A model generated the notes under the pieces. The model did not search any database, was not told the origin of the DNA, and worked only from the letters and a program-made list of their open reading frames with translations. A DNA stretch of 64,000 bases from Alentia gelatinosa (lineage: Eukaryota; Annelida; Polychaeta; Phyllodocida; Polynoidae). Location of the stretch: contig OX465587.1 of the NCBI GenBank assembly GCA_950022655.1, forward strand, positions 30,073,716 to 30,137,715. Reading direction: 5' to 3'. Position 1 is the stretch's first letter. Every line of letters starts with the position of its first letter. The translations under genes and the position numbers were made by a program. Of the stretch, positions 53,271 through 62,789 are shown one piece after another.

Positions 53271-53950
53271 AGAAGCAGGCGTAGATGAACATCTAATATG
53301 CTGGGCATGTCTACGTCTGCAGTGTCTCATCTACGCATCTACGTAGAACGTATACATACGTAAAGCCAGTGGTTCGTCCTGTGTGCCATATTAAATCCTT
53401 TGTCATTTTTTATTAAAAAAAATTATTTCAGTAAATCGAATTCGCACTACTGTGCGTTCTTCAATTTGATGTTGCTAGTAATTCTTGCACCATATTTCAT
53501 TTCATTTACAAAGTTTTCAGTAGACATATAAATGTTGTTGACGTGTTCTTAATAAGGTTGAAAGTTCATACAGTTTGTCTATAGTAGCTGCCTCTCGGCC
53601 TGCTATTTAGTCACTTATGGTTCCAATTTGTAGAGATATCTTACCTTATTACTATATACCTCACTTTTACTGACCAGGAGTACGGATTCTGTTCGTCACT
53701 GAGTGACGAAAGAATATCCATACGCCCCTCTGTACCACGTGACCACTCATTCTACTATTTCGTGAGTTATAGAATGGCATTCTTTATGATTTTTAGGTAT
53801 ATGATTATAAAGAGACACAGTGAGTGTGACTGAATTCCATCTGTTCCTCGATATTTTGGTCAGAAATAATTATATCTGATCAAAATATCTCTGAACAGAT
53901 TCCATTCAATCACACTAACTATGTCGCTATATATTATTGGTAACGGGTAA
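53271..53950. repeat. YHYH intron with hairpin next to a splice donor
   Basis: GTGTGACTGAATTCCATCTG, then TTCCTCGATATTTTGG (about 53,824-53,860), returns inverted as CCAAAATATC-like and CAGATTCCATTCAATCACAC (about 53,876-53,918). The hairpin ends ~37 bp from the exon's donor at 53,954. The rest of the intron shows nothing else. Confidence 0.7.
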
Positions 53951-53954
53951 GTAC

Positions 53955-54120
53955 CTCTCTCATTTGGATGACCTTTACAGGCGTCAAACACCTCGGCCGT
54001 GTCGCCCTCTACAGCGTTTTCCAGGTATCTGTTGTACGGGTTGAACAGAGGCACCCCATTTACCGCAAACCCGATTGGTCCTTTCGGCAAACATGTCGGT
54101 TCGTCTGCAATCTCTGGAGA
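53955..54120 (-). CDS. YHYH-domain protein, upstream exon
   Basis: The donor is AATGAGAGAG, then GTACTTAC (minus strand). The acceptor is most likely TTTTCCAAG before TCTCCAGAG at 54,120, though other AG sites lie within 15 bp. It encodes DEPTCLPKGPIGFAVNGVPL, then FNPYNRYLENA, then EVFDACKGHPNERG, the start of the YHYH domain. GPIG[F/V]AVNGV is its most conserved part. The upstream portion, including any signal peptide, was not found in the window, although the likely direction is toward 54,130-57,000. Confidence 0.87.
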
Positions 54121-54260
54121 CTTGGAAAATCTATAAATGAAGAAAAGATCATCAAATTGATTTTTAAATCCACAAAATACCAGAGATTTGGGTAATAAAT
54201 CTTTATTATGGGATTCGTTGGACATCGAAATGGGGAGGGAAATTTCTTTGAAGATTCTTT

Positions 54261-54297
54261 GCAACGTTTCGTCCCTATTGATGGGACTTCATCAGGC
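54261..54297 (-). ncRNA. Hammerhead-ribozyme-like motif 1
   Basis: On the minus strand: CTGATGA (54,289-54,295), then AGTCCC, a 7-nt loop, GGGAC, then GAAAC (54,266-54,270). CUGAUGA, a stem II of five pairs, and GAAA are the conserved core of hammerhead ribozymes. I cannot find a convincing cleavage-site strand (stem III with a UH dinucleotide), so activity is unproven and it may be a degenerate repeat-borne copy. Confidence 0.4.
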
Positions 54298-54407
54298 AAT
54301 TCAGTTAGAAGAAAAGATCAATATGTGTCAGGAAGTTTGCGAGAAAAGGTACTTTTGGCCATATATATGTGACTGTTTCTATAATTTGGGTATATTTTTG
54401 TATATAG

Positions 54408-54614
54408 TAAAATCCCGCTTAATACGATCCCGCTTAAAGGGGTACCCTCCGTTCCGAGCAAAGTAACCCCTTAAGCGGGGTGTTCCCATAAACGGGGTTA
54501 AAGTAAACTAAAAAAAAAATTATGTTCCGAACAAATTGACCCTTAAGCGGGGTGCCCCATTAAGCGGGGTGTCCCCGTAAGCGAGGTGTCCCAGAAGCGA
54601 GGTTTTTACTGTTT
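54408..54614. mobile_element. Tigger/pogo-like MITE, second copy
   Basis: TAGTAAAATCCCGCTTAATA at the left and GCGAGGTTTTTACTGTTTA at the right are inverted. The interior contains repeats of CCTTAAGCGGGGTG. It is related to 12,893-13,053 and to general Tigger termini. Confidence 0.75.
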
Positions 54615-54889
54615 ACACGAGCTTTGCTCTTCTTTATTAATAATCAATTTGGATGAACAATCAAATATCTTTATTGGGCTACATTGTGTTATCCATTGGA
54701 GAACAAAGTGAAAGCTGATTCAAATGCGCAATAGTTAGTAATAGTCAATGTTTATGGGAAATCTATATCCTTGAACTTAATAGAAAAAATCTCCGATGTA
54801 AGCTTGGTTGTTAGAAATGAAAAAAAATTTGTTAAACGTTAAGATTGTACAGAAATGTTGGAGCAGTGCACTTGATCAACCCTTTAACT

Positions 54890-55095
54890 GCAAAGTGTTG
54901 TTTATGTCACTACTTTTTGATATTCCAGAATCGTGGAAATGGGGTAGGATAAAAGTTAAACGTCACTCGGAGTTTATTTACGTCACTCATCGTGTTGGCT
55001 CCGTAATCTCACGAGTCGAAGAGTGAGATTACGGAGCGAACACAATGAGTGACATAAATAAACTTAAACTCAAACTCGTGACGTCTTTTGATACA
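54890..55095. mobile_element. Compound MITE, hairpin-module copy
   Basis: Only the right part of the TIR module is present (GGGGTAGGATAAAAG). The hairpin has arms GTTGGCTCCGTAATCTCAC and GTGAGATTACGGAGCGAAC, outer GAGTTTATTTACGTCACTCA, and ends CGTGACGTCTTTTGATA. It is most similar to 27,645-27,912. Confidence 0.8.
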
Positions 55096-55099
55096 CTGT

Positions 55100-55680
55100 C
55101 CATGCTACGATTGTAAAGTGGCCCTAAAGAAGTCTAGTCAAGAACCTAAGAGGGTACCAGTATTAATAGACAAATGAAGAAAAAAATGACTGTATACTTG
55201 AGAGTACACTGTATTTGATGTAACAACACTTGAGAAATACGATACGACATCAAGAATAAGACGAAAGATGTGTGTAAGAGACTGCTACAAGTGTACAGTC
55301 AGATAGATATGAGAACAAGACAACAAGGAAATAATGCAATGTACTGTATGCTGTATACTGGAAAGTAAATGCTGTGCTCTATTAAAAAAAAAAGAAAAAA
55401 AGAATAAGACACATTATACAATGAACACAATTCTAGAAACATGAAACGGTCTTTCTTACAATGGAGTACATAAGGGCAGAGATACTTACAGTGTTATGAC
55501 AGCGAGCGATCAGTGTGTATGATGGTCTTGTATGGTGTGGATATAAGTAAAGTCTCACTGGTCTCCAGTACGGGAAGCCCACTGATTAAGTGTACCACGC
55601 ACCAAGCTGCACCACTCCCGCCTCAGGTAGAAGTCATGAGCGTGACTTGTCTGTCTGTGCCTGCCCCACCCATACACTGG
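55100..55680. other. Stretch without recognisable gene
   Basis: The minus strand contains a donor-like CACTGTAAGTATC at about 55,489. The frames upstream of it end in stops before the site or show no YHYH signal, so I do not call an exon. Confidence 0.35.
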
Positions 55681-55689
55681 CCGCCAGAG

Positions 55690-56440
55690 CTACACTAAGT
55701 TAGTTCTGGTCGGGTGAAATCCGTGGCCACCTTGAAGTAGAAGCAGTAAGTGTCTGTTACTCTCCAACACGATTATCTGTAGTGCTTGGAGAATGAGTCA
55801 TTTTGAACTCCCGAACACAATTTAACATTTTCGTATTTCCGTTCGTGTATATATCTAAAAGAAATATGATGAACATAAAGCTAGTTTGCATTATCCATTC
55901 TTTAAGCTAATAATGTTTCCTGGTAGGTAGATCTGCTTTCAGAACATAAAAAAAAGGTACTTGGTTTGAGGCGCACACAGCAGATACCATATGCGATTTA
56001 ACCCTACCAACCTTTTAGTCAGAACAGAATGGAGACATAGGTGGCGGCCAATGTAGCCCCTCCCATAGACTGGCCCCAGTCCCCGTTTCCCTCCGCCTAC
56101 CTCACCCCTCCCCTCCTTGATACACGGACTGGTTAAATCGGTAATGGTGTCCGATTTCTGGCGCTGTTTAACGCCAGGCTTGACCAGCACTCTCCATGCA
56201 GAGTTCCTTGTTACTGGTCAGGATATCTGCTTGGTAGCTAGGATCGTCAAGGTTTACCTCTGTCTTCAGTCCCTCTACCCCTCCACCTACTCCTCACGTG
56301 GATTTTAATTCTTAACACAGTCCAAAGGTCGTCCATAGGCGGGATTTATTGCTCCGATAACATAGCACTCAGGGAACTGGTGGAAGTTTTTGGACCAGTC
56401 ACACCGCAACATACTACTTATCGTAATTTTGTTTAATCAT
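55690..56440. repeat. Repeat-derived region (TGAAATCCGTGGCCACC)
   Basis: Left part matches the 45,340 and 46,440 repeats. The segment near 55,960-56,100 resembles the 45,560-45,690 region (CAACCTTT(A)AGT...AGAACA). No gene is supported. Confidence 0.5.
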
Positions 56441-57120
56441 GAATATCCATAATAAAAGACTTGAGCAAGTCTACCCCACCCACAGCCCAGGGCTTTCATA
56501 AGGACACTCCTAGAACTGTCTTACTCCACTGTCTCCTAGCACAGTCTGCCTCCAGTCACACTGCACCGCTAGAGCAACCTTCGAGAAACAGGTTTTGCGG
56601 CACAATAAACCGGAGCGGCGCAGTGTGCCCTCCAGTATCTCCTCGCACAATCTCCCTCCACTGCCTCCTTCCACTGCCTCCCTCCACTGCCTCAGCATCC
56701 AACCCCAGCCACCATACACTGATGCCATGTAAAGTCATTGATTTACCCCTCCTAGTAGTAGTCTCCTATTACAACACTCTTCCTCATACACTCTCCATGT
56801 ATATCCACCTCCAGATGCAAATACACAGATTCTCACCTGGAGTTCATCCATGCGTGACACTCGTCACGAACTGACATAGATAATGACCGACTTGTGCGTT
56901 CACCCGTGGATCTCTGACGTCACAGGATATGGTAGTCGGACGGGACCCGGCGTGTTGGCTGACAGGGTGTTGGTACGACCAGGTACCAGCAGGTAGTGTT
57001 GTGTGCGTCTATGTTGCCATGACGACGTGAATAGACTGTGGGCATCATTGATTTCTGGTGAGTAGACTCATGCTGCTACCTGGTGTATGTTACACAGACT
57101 AAAACGACCGGTGATTTGCA
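56440..57120. other. Non-coding stretch with a small inverted element
   Basis: CACACTGCACCGCTAGAGCA at about 56,559 pairs with CGGAGCGGCGCAGTGTG at about 56,611, a ~75-bp inverted element. A related piece, TTTGCGGCACAATAAACCGG, is also at about 61,437. TGACGTCA-like sequence near 56,918 is a possible CRE site. Confidence 0.45.
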
Positions 57121-57530
57121 CGTTATCCTACCCCTCATATACATCTCCACATAATTGATATGGTGTAACTGTATGTCACGGTCATTATCCTACCCCTCAT
57201 ATATATCTCCACATAATTGATATGGTGTAACTGTATGTCACGGTCATTATCCTACCCCTCATATACATCTTCATATAATTGATATGGTGTAACTGTATGT
57301 CACGGTCATTATCCTACCCCTCATATACATCTCCACATAATTGATATGGTGTAACTGTATGTCACGGTCATTATCCTACCCCTCATATATATCTCCATAT
57401 AATTTCATATGATTTTTTTAAATGCAATTCGTTCTCTTCCGCTACAGATATCACTCAGTTCCGCTTCGTGATATCATGATGTGAAGACAACTCATGCCAC
57501 ATAAACAATCATATGAAACTAATATTTGAT
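57121..57530. mobile_element. TTATCCTACCCC MITE with 61-bp tandem subterminal units and hairpin
   Basis: TTATCCTACCCCTCATATAC, then ATAATTGATATGGTGTAACT, then GTATGTCACGGTCA recur about every 61 bp, four full copies and a fifth start, at 57,121-57,400. The last copy is followed by a hairpin module with arms TTTCATATGATT and AATCATATGAAA (about 57,401-57,520). It is the same family as 22,718-23,008, but with its left end multiplied. Confidence 0.85.
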
Positions 57531-57724
57531 ATTTGATATAAATACATACCTTTGGACGAACGTATATGAAATACTACCCGCTGCTATATTTGCAATATAA
57601 ATAATGTTCGGGTGCACTGTGCCCGTAGTGAATATTATATCAGGTCAACAGCCTTTGAATCATGACTTTGTAAGTGAATGAAATTGTGATTTTTCATTTT
57701 AGTTAGGTATATGATTGAAGATGC

Positions 57725-58010
57725 AACCAACAAGTTTTGGTCACAATCGTCGTTCTCCACGAGTTTGACGCGGGGTGATATGAACGAGGCGACAGCCGAG
57801 TGAAAATCGCATAGCATTCAAACGAGTTTGAGAACAACGAATTTGACCAAAACGAGTTGCTTTCTGTATTTATCTCACCCCTGTACATACTAAAAGAATG
57901 ACTGTTGCAAATGATATAGACCATGGAGAACGGGTTGCAATACTTGTAGGGGCATGGAGAACTAGTTCCTAATGTTAAGCCTATCGGAGAAAAATACCAG
58001 GGGTGAGATA
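57725..58010. mobile_element. Compound MITE: hairpin plus TTATCTCACCCC module
   Basis: Hairpin arms are AGTTTTGGTCACAATCGTCG and CGAATTTGACCAAAACGAG, with GAGGCGACAGCCGAGTGAAA at the loop. The TIR module runs TTTATCTCACCCCTGTACAT to CCAGGGGTGAGATAAA (about 57,868-58,010). It is a near twin of 3,700-3,985. Confidence 0.85.
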
Positions 58011-58019
58011 AAATACGAG

Positions 58020-58900
58020 AAAGTAGCCTGTATGGATGCCATCCTCTGTATTCTGTAATAAAAATATGTCCCTCCACCTACTTCGCTGGGAGGTATTTGT
58101 GTTACAAAAGACCTCGAACAGCAATCCATGTTGTATTTTCATATGACCTGCTGTTGTCCAATACATTACATCAGTTTTAACTGTAACCCAATCGTGCTAT
58201 TCTAACTCGTTCTGGTAGTTGATACTCTTTTCGTGCCATGGACCTTTGGAGAGTAGAAAGAGTAGAAAGACTTTATCAAACATGTGGTAAATTGTGAATA
58301 TAATGTATAATAGAATACGAAACCTGTGTTGTATGATATCTAACCATATTTATAAGTACGTGACAAATTGTATACATATCACTTCATTGTAAATACTATT
58401 TAATTGTTGGTGGTGGTTTTCATCTTGTTGTCGCATTTGCAAGGAAGAACAATGTATAACATTGAATGCAATAAAAGACTTAAACAAAAAACTAAATAAA
58501 AAGATCATTAATACTAGAGGCAAGTCGTAACGTTTTAAAGATGTTTATTACATGTTAAACAGGAAAGGAACGCAGTATTATCTCAGACAAGATAATTTCA
58601 AATAAGTGCAACTTCATATTTTCATATACTTGTAAAAGGCGACTTTACTACCGAAACGTTGTACCGCTGCATAACCAATAAAAGCCAACCATGAAAACCG
58701 ACTTGGACAGCTATTGAGTTGTACTTGACTTAAACCTCTTGCATTTCTTATTTTCCTTTAGAATTACTCCCTTCGAAATATGGATCTGTACCCTAGGAGA
58801 ACGCGGATATTTGGTAAATCACTTCACACCAAAATAAACTAGAGGTAAATGGTATGATCATCATTGATGAATAAGTGTGGAACTATGAAAGGAATAGACA
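58020..58900. other. Non-coding stretch
   Basis: No gene. ACCGAAACGTTGTACCGCTG near 58,650 resembles the tail of the hammerhead-like motifs, but no CTGATGA partner lies near it. Confidence 0.4.
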
Positions 58901-58904
58901 ATGA

Positions 58905-59290
58905 ACGATGGTTTTGTTGACAGGCGGCCGTAAACCACGAGTGGTTGACGCAAAGTAATGAGTAATGAGCTAATGAGTGTATCACAACGTCAACCTCGAG
59001 TGGGTTTACAAAGCCGCCTGTTCACATGAACAACCATTGTTGCATTTATTATCCATCTTTTCAAATAAATCGAACCGAGTAATTACCATATTGAAGGCTC
59101 TAATAATAGGAACTAATGGCCCTATAGCAGAAAGGGACTATTTTTACCCGTATACCATGGTTTTGAGGCCGTATACCACAGATTTCCATCCATGTACCAC
59201 AGTTATGATATCTGACAGGTTTTATATAATGGGTCGAGGATTTTGTATACTATGGATAATAAAAACATAGAAGAAATATGCGAATATTAC
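58905..59290. mobile_element. Compound MITE, uninterrupted relative of the Ngaro target
   Basis: The hairpin module at about 58,915-59,035 has arms TTGACAGGCGGCCGTAAACC and TTTACAAAGCCGCCTGTTC. A TIR-type module follows, from TTTATTATCCATCTTTTCAA to ATGGATAATAAAAAC (about 59,047-59,270). Its reverse complement near 59,220 reads CGACCCATTATATAAAACC, the unbroken version of the site occupied by the Ngaro element. Confidence 0.85.
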
Positions 59291-59559
59291 ATCAGGCACA
59301 TTAATACAGTTCAGTCTCTCACAAGCTGTTGCTTACTAACTTTCTGCCATTCTTTTACCATTGGCTGGTTTGCGCCTGTGTACTTTGTACCAACGAGTAT
59401 AGTTTTCTCTATACTCGTTGGTTGTACTAACATATTCCGACGAGCCCCCTAGCGGATGACCGGGGGACCAGCTTATCTGTTAAAACTAGTCCGTTTACAG
59501 ACCGCGCCGCCTAAGGCTTATACGGTCTGTAAGGGTCTAACAGAGCACAGCTTCCATTT

Positions 59560-59660
59560 GCCAGTTGCCTCTGCCTGAAATGGCAGCGCATAACAGTCTT
59601 AGTTTTAGCCAGTGCGCCCTGACCCTGGCGACAACAGACTGTACTAGAGTCTATGTTATT
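59560..59660. repeat. Dispersed repeat (CTGTTGTCGCC), inverted copy
   Basis: GCAGCGCATAACAGTCTTAG, then CCTGGCGACAACAGACTGTA, is the inverted form of the 23,155-23,290 block. Confidence 0.75.
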
Positions 59661-59825
59661 ACCACCTCCAGGGCACACTGCACCGCTAGAGCAACCTACA
59701 GAAACTGGGCCTTGTTTTTTAGTCACGATATCCTCTTTGTAAGACATCTTACAGCTGTCAGTGTACTATAGATAAGACATCTTTGGGGATCGGCCAACGA
59801 TTATCCCTCAAGGGCACTTAGGCTG

Positions 59826-60656
59826 CATCCAGGGCCCTGTTTTTCAGTCACGACAATCGATATGTAAGACATCTTAGAGCTGTAAGTGTCCTATAGACGT
59901 GACATCTTAGCCGATCTGGCCAAGATCTGAGGTCTAAGACACCTAGGGTGGTGTGAGGTGTGCTATAGTCACGATAATCTTAGGGTCATGTGATTGAAAA
60001 TGTCTTGCAAACTGTCTTAGACCTAAGACATCTATGGACATGTCGTACAGAATGCGCAACTTCACTTCCCGTAAGAATTAAGCGATGAAATTTTAGCACG
60101 AGTAAGGTATCTATATAACCTGTAATCGTACCAAATATGAACAAAATCGGCTGCATATCTCCGAAGATATCGGCGTTTGAATTTCGTCATAGCAGTTGTC
60201 TGCTCTGGTGGCCAGTGTAGCCCTACCATCACGTGACCCTAATTTATGCACTGACCTCGACATTCACTGCCACCGGGAGGTGGGAGGGTGCACTGGCCAC
60301 CAGAACAGACGACTGCTATGACGAAATGTAAACGCCGATATCTTCGGAGATATATAGCCGATTTTCTTTATATTTGGGACGATTGTAGGCTATATAAGCA
60401 CCTTACTCGTGTTAAAATTTCATTGTTTAATTCCTACTGGAAGCACGGAAAATCCTCTATATACGCATAATGAGGATTTATAGAACCTAAGACAATTCTA
60501 TACTTGAGACACTTTTAGCGGCGATCTCACGTGGCGCACTACGATACTGTCTATAGTACACCGGCCATCTTTTGTCTTGCAAAATGTCTTGCAATCGCTG
60601 AGATATCTCAGCTTCTAAGACTAAGATTATGTCGTGACTGAAAAACAGGGCCCTGG
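59826..60656. mobile_element. Inner GGGCCCTGTTTTTCAG element (~830 bp)
   Basis: CAGGGCCCTGTTTTTCAGTC at the left and GACTGAAAAACAGGGCCCTG at the right. It is inserted into the left arm of the outer element. When it is removed, the arm reads continuously against its partner. It contains two inverted copies of the shared core (60,085-60,190 and 60,300-60,430), separated by CACTGGCCACCAGA-type words. Confidence 0.8.
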
Positions 60657-61022
60657 TGTACTATAGATAAGACATCTTTAGGGTCACGTGGTTCCAAATG
60701 TCTTCCAAAGTGTCTTAGACCTAATACATTTATGGACATGTCGTACAGTATGTGCAACTTCATTTCCCATGCGAATTAAACAATGAAATTTTAACACCAG
60801 TAAGGGATACATATAATCTATAATTGTTGTAAATATGAGGAAAATTGGCCAGACCGTTCCGCCGTTATTCGTGTGTAAATATCGTCATAGCTCTGGTGGC
60901 CAGTGTCTATCAGAGAGCATCAGAGCACACCTCCGCTAAAATTTGCGGCGACCTAGACATTGTCCCCGGGGAAATACAATTCACTTAGTACATTATAGCA
61001 GACTTTAGACCTTACACTACAC

Positions 61023-61058
61023 CTAATGAAGGCCAAACCATAAAGGCCAAAACGTTGT
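61023..61058 (+). ncRNA. Hammerhead-like motif 2, degenerate
   Basis: CTAATGA (61,023-61,029), then AGGCC, a 10-nt loop, GGCC, then AAAACGTTG. It is the same layout as 54,261-54,297, but the core has CTAATGA for CTGATGA and AAAA for GAAA. It would be inactive. Its presence shows that the motif belongs to a repeat. Confidence 0.3.
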
Positions 61059-61120
61059 GTCTTTTTCAAACTACAAAACTAATGCAAACAAAAGTACTAA
61101 TAAACATATCTAGAAAAAGT

Positions 61121-61192
61121 TAGACATAGACAGGTATCGAACCCCCGAACCTCACATCCTGAGGCAGGTGTTCTAACCACTACACCACAAGC
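61121..61192 (-). pseudogene. tRNA-like sequence (pseudo-tRNA or SINE head)
   Basis: The minus strand has an A box, TGGTGTAGTGGTTAGAACA, and a B box, GGTTCGATACC, at tRNA spacing. The D stem (GTGT/ACAC) and T-loop are good. The anticodon stem does not pair in the normal register, and the acceptor ends do not match, so this is not a working tRNA gene and no anticodon is assigned. It could still bind RNA polymerase III factors. Confidence 0.6.
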
Positions 61193-61496
61193 TTTCCCGT
61201 CCTAGGTATAAGCTACCCTGAAGCTGGTACTGGACAGTCTTTGCAGTATAGAACCTGAGACAGTTCTATACTTGTCTTAGACAAGGACATTTTTAGCGGC
61301 GATCAAACGTGCCGCACTGAGACACTGTCTATAGCACAGCCGCCATTTTGTGTCTTGCAAATTGTCTTCCAATCTCAGAGATGTCTCAGGGTATCGTTGG
61401 CCGATTATGTCGTGACTGAAAAACAGGGCCCTGGTTTTGCGGCACAATAAACCGGAGCGGCGCAGGGTGCCTCCAAGGCGCCCCCTCGATCCCTGG

Positions 61497-61840
61497 GCCC
61501 TGTTTTTCAGTCAAGACATAATCGCCCAACGATACCCTAAGATGTCTCCACGATTGGAAGACAATTTGCAAGACACAAAATGGCGGGTGTGCTATAGACA
61601 CGGTCTCAGTGCAGCACGCTCGATGGCTGCTAAAAGTGTCTCAAGTCTAGAACTGTCTCAGGCTCTATCAAAGCTCACTGTGTGTATATAGAGGATTTCC
61701 CGTGCTTCCAATATGAATCTAGGAATGAAATTTTAACACGAGTAAGGGAGACATATAACTTATAATCGTACCAAATATGAAGAAGATGGGCCACACCGTT
61801 TCGAAGATATCGGCGTTTGAACTTCGTCATAGCAAACGTC
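61497..61840. mobile_element. Left end of another GGGCCCTGTTTTTCAGTCA element
   Basis: TGGGCCCTGTTTTTCAGTCA, then AGACATAATCG, is followed by the shared core (about 61,705-61,835). A right end of the same family stands ~60 bp to the left, ending at about 61,436. The segment between contains the GGCACAATAAACCGGAGCGG word also seen at 56,595. Confidence 0.6.
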
Positions 61841-61849
61841 TGCTCTGGC

Positions 61850-62390
61850 CATTGCACCCTCCCACCTCCAGTGAACTCGAGGTCACTGCATAAATTGGTT
61901 ACCCATGGCCTATGGTCAGGGGTGGTCATTGCCCCCCCTGGTGAAACACCTCTGTACTAGCGCACCCCTGCGCCACCTTCCTACTGTCGGCCGCACTAAA
62001 CATCAAAGTGCGCTAGGTCGACAATGTACTCTGCCTCACTTCCTCTTCAGGTCTCATACTCTACACACGTACTTTTTCCCCCCACCCACCCTCACCTTTT
62101 TTCTTTTCTACTCCTTACCACTCGTAGAGCCTATTATTATTATATTATCATTACATGTTACTCATAACTATGTAATATTACATAATAACTTCATTATGTT
62201 CTCATATACTGTTCATAATTGACAACAATATAAATATGTCAATTTTTCACTTATCCTTATTATTGATATTCAATGTATAACCTTATTAATATCAATAAGA
62301 AATATAAAATTTTATAAAATTTTATAAGCCCACTCCGGCTGTCCTCTTGTTTCATTGGGGATTTGGGGAAATGAGAGTCACGTGAGCGTA
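61850..62390. other. Non-coding stretch inside the nest
   Basis: A pyrimidine-rich tract near 62,080-62,110 and an AT-rich tract at 62,140-62,330, with no gene. TTATAAAATTTTATAA-like repeats near 62,305 are simple sequence. Confidence 0.4.
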
Positions 62391-62789
62391 GCGGTACACT
62401 GGCCACCGGAGCAGAGATTGCTATGACGAACTTCAAACGCCGATATCTTCGGAACGGTGCAGCCGATTTTCGTCATATTTAGTATGATTTTAGGTTATAT
62501 GTATACCTTACTCGTGTTAAAATTTCATTGCTTAATTCCTACGGGAAGTGAAGTTGCGCATTCTGTACGACATGTCCATAGATGTCTTAGGTCTAAGACA
62601 CTTTGGAAGACATTTGGAACCACGTGACCCTAAAGATGCCTTATCTATAGTACGCCTGACTGCAGCCTAAGTGCTCTTGACGGACAATCGTTGGCCGATC
62701 CCCAAAGATGTCTTATCTATAGTACACTGACAGCTGTAAGATATCTTACAAAGAGGATATCGTTACTGAAAAACAGGGCCCTGTACCCG

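Larger units (their letters stand above)
60980..61240 (-). mobile_element. Probable tRNA-derived SINE fragment
   Basis: Read on the minus strand: a tRNA-like head (61,192-61,121), then ~60 bp of unique sequence, then AACGTTTTGGCC...GGCCTTCATTAG (61,058-61,023). A tRNA-like head with A and B boxes followed by a conserved middle is SINE-like. No poly-A tail or target duplication was found. Confidence 0.45.
59702..62786. mobile_element. ~3.1-kb nest of GGGCCCTGTTTTTCAGTCACGA elements
   Basis: The outermost arms pair over ~125 bp. AAGACATCTTACAGCTGTCA, then GTGTACTATAGATAAGACAT (59,702-59,828), recurs inverted at about 62,655-62,786, ending ACTGAAAAACAGGGCCCTG. The left arm continues after the inner element at about 60,657-60,900 and is mirrored at 62,400-62,655. 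Between them lie further ends of the same family at about 61,435 and 61,497. No transposase is visible. Confidence 0.75.

Noticed and set aside
55489..55620. Upstream YHYH exon ending at CACTGTAAGTATC (minus strand)
   Set aside because: Frames leading to the donor contain stops or lack the conserved pre-YHYH sequence, and the region is partly repeat-derived.
56830..56850. First exon of the YHYH gene encoding MDELQ followed by GTGAGA (minus strand)
   Set aside because: The donor is good, but the five residues give no signal peptide or domain link, and no adjoining exon in phase was found.
58640..58680. Third hammerhead-like motif (GAAACGTTG)
   Set aside because: Only the GAAAC part is present. 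No CTGATGA or stem II lies at the required distance.
61121..61192. Functional tRNA gene
   Set aside because: A and B boxes are present, but the anticodon arm does not pair in register and the acceptor ends do not match.
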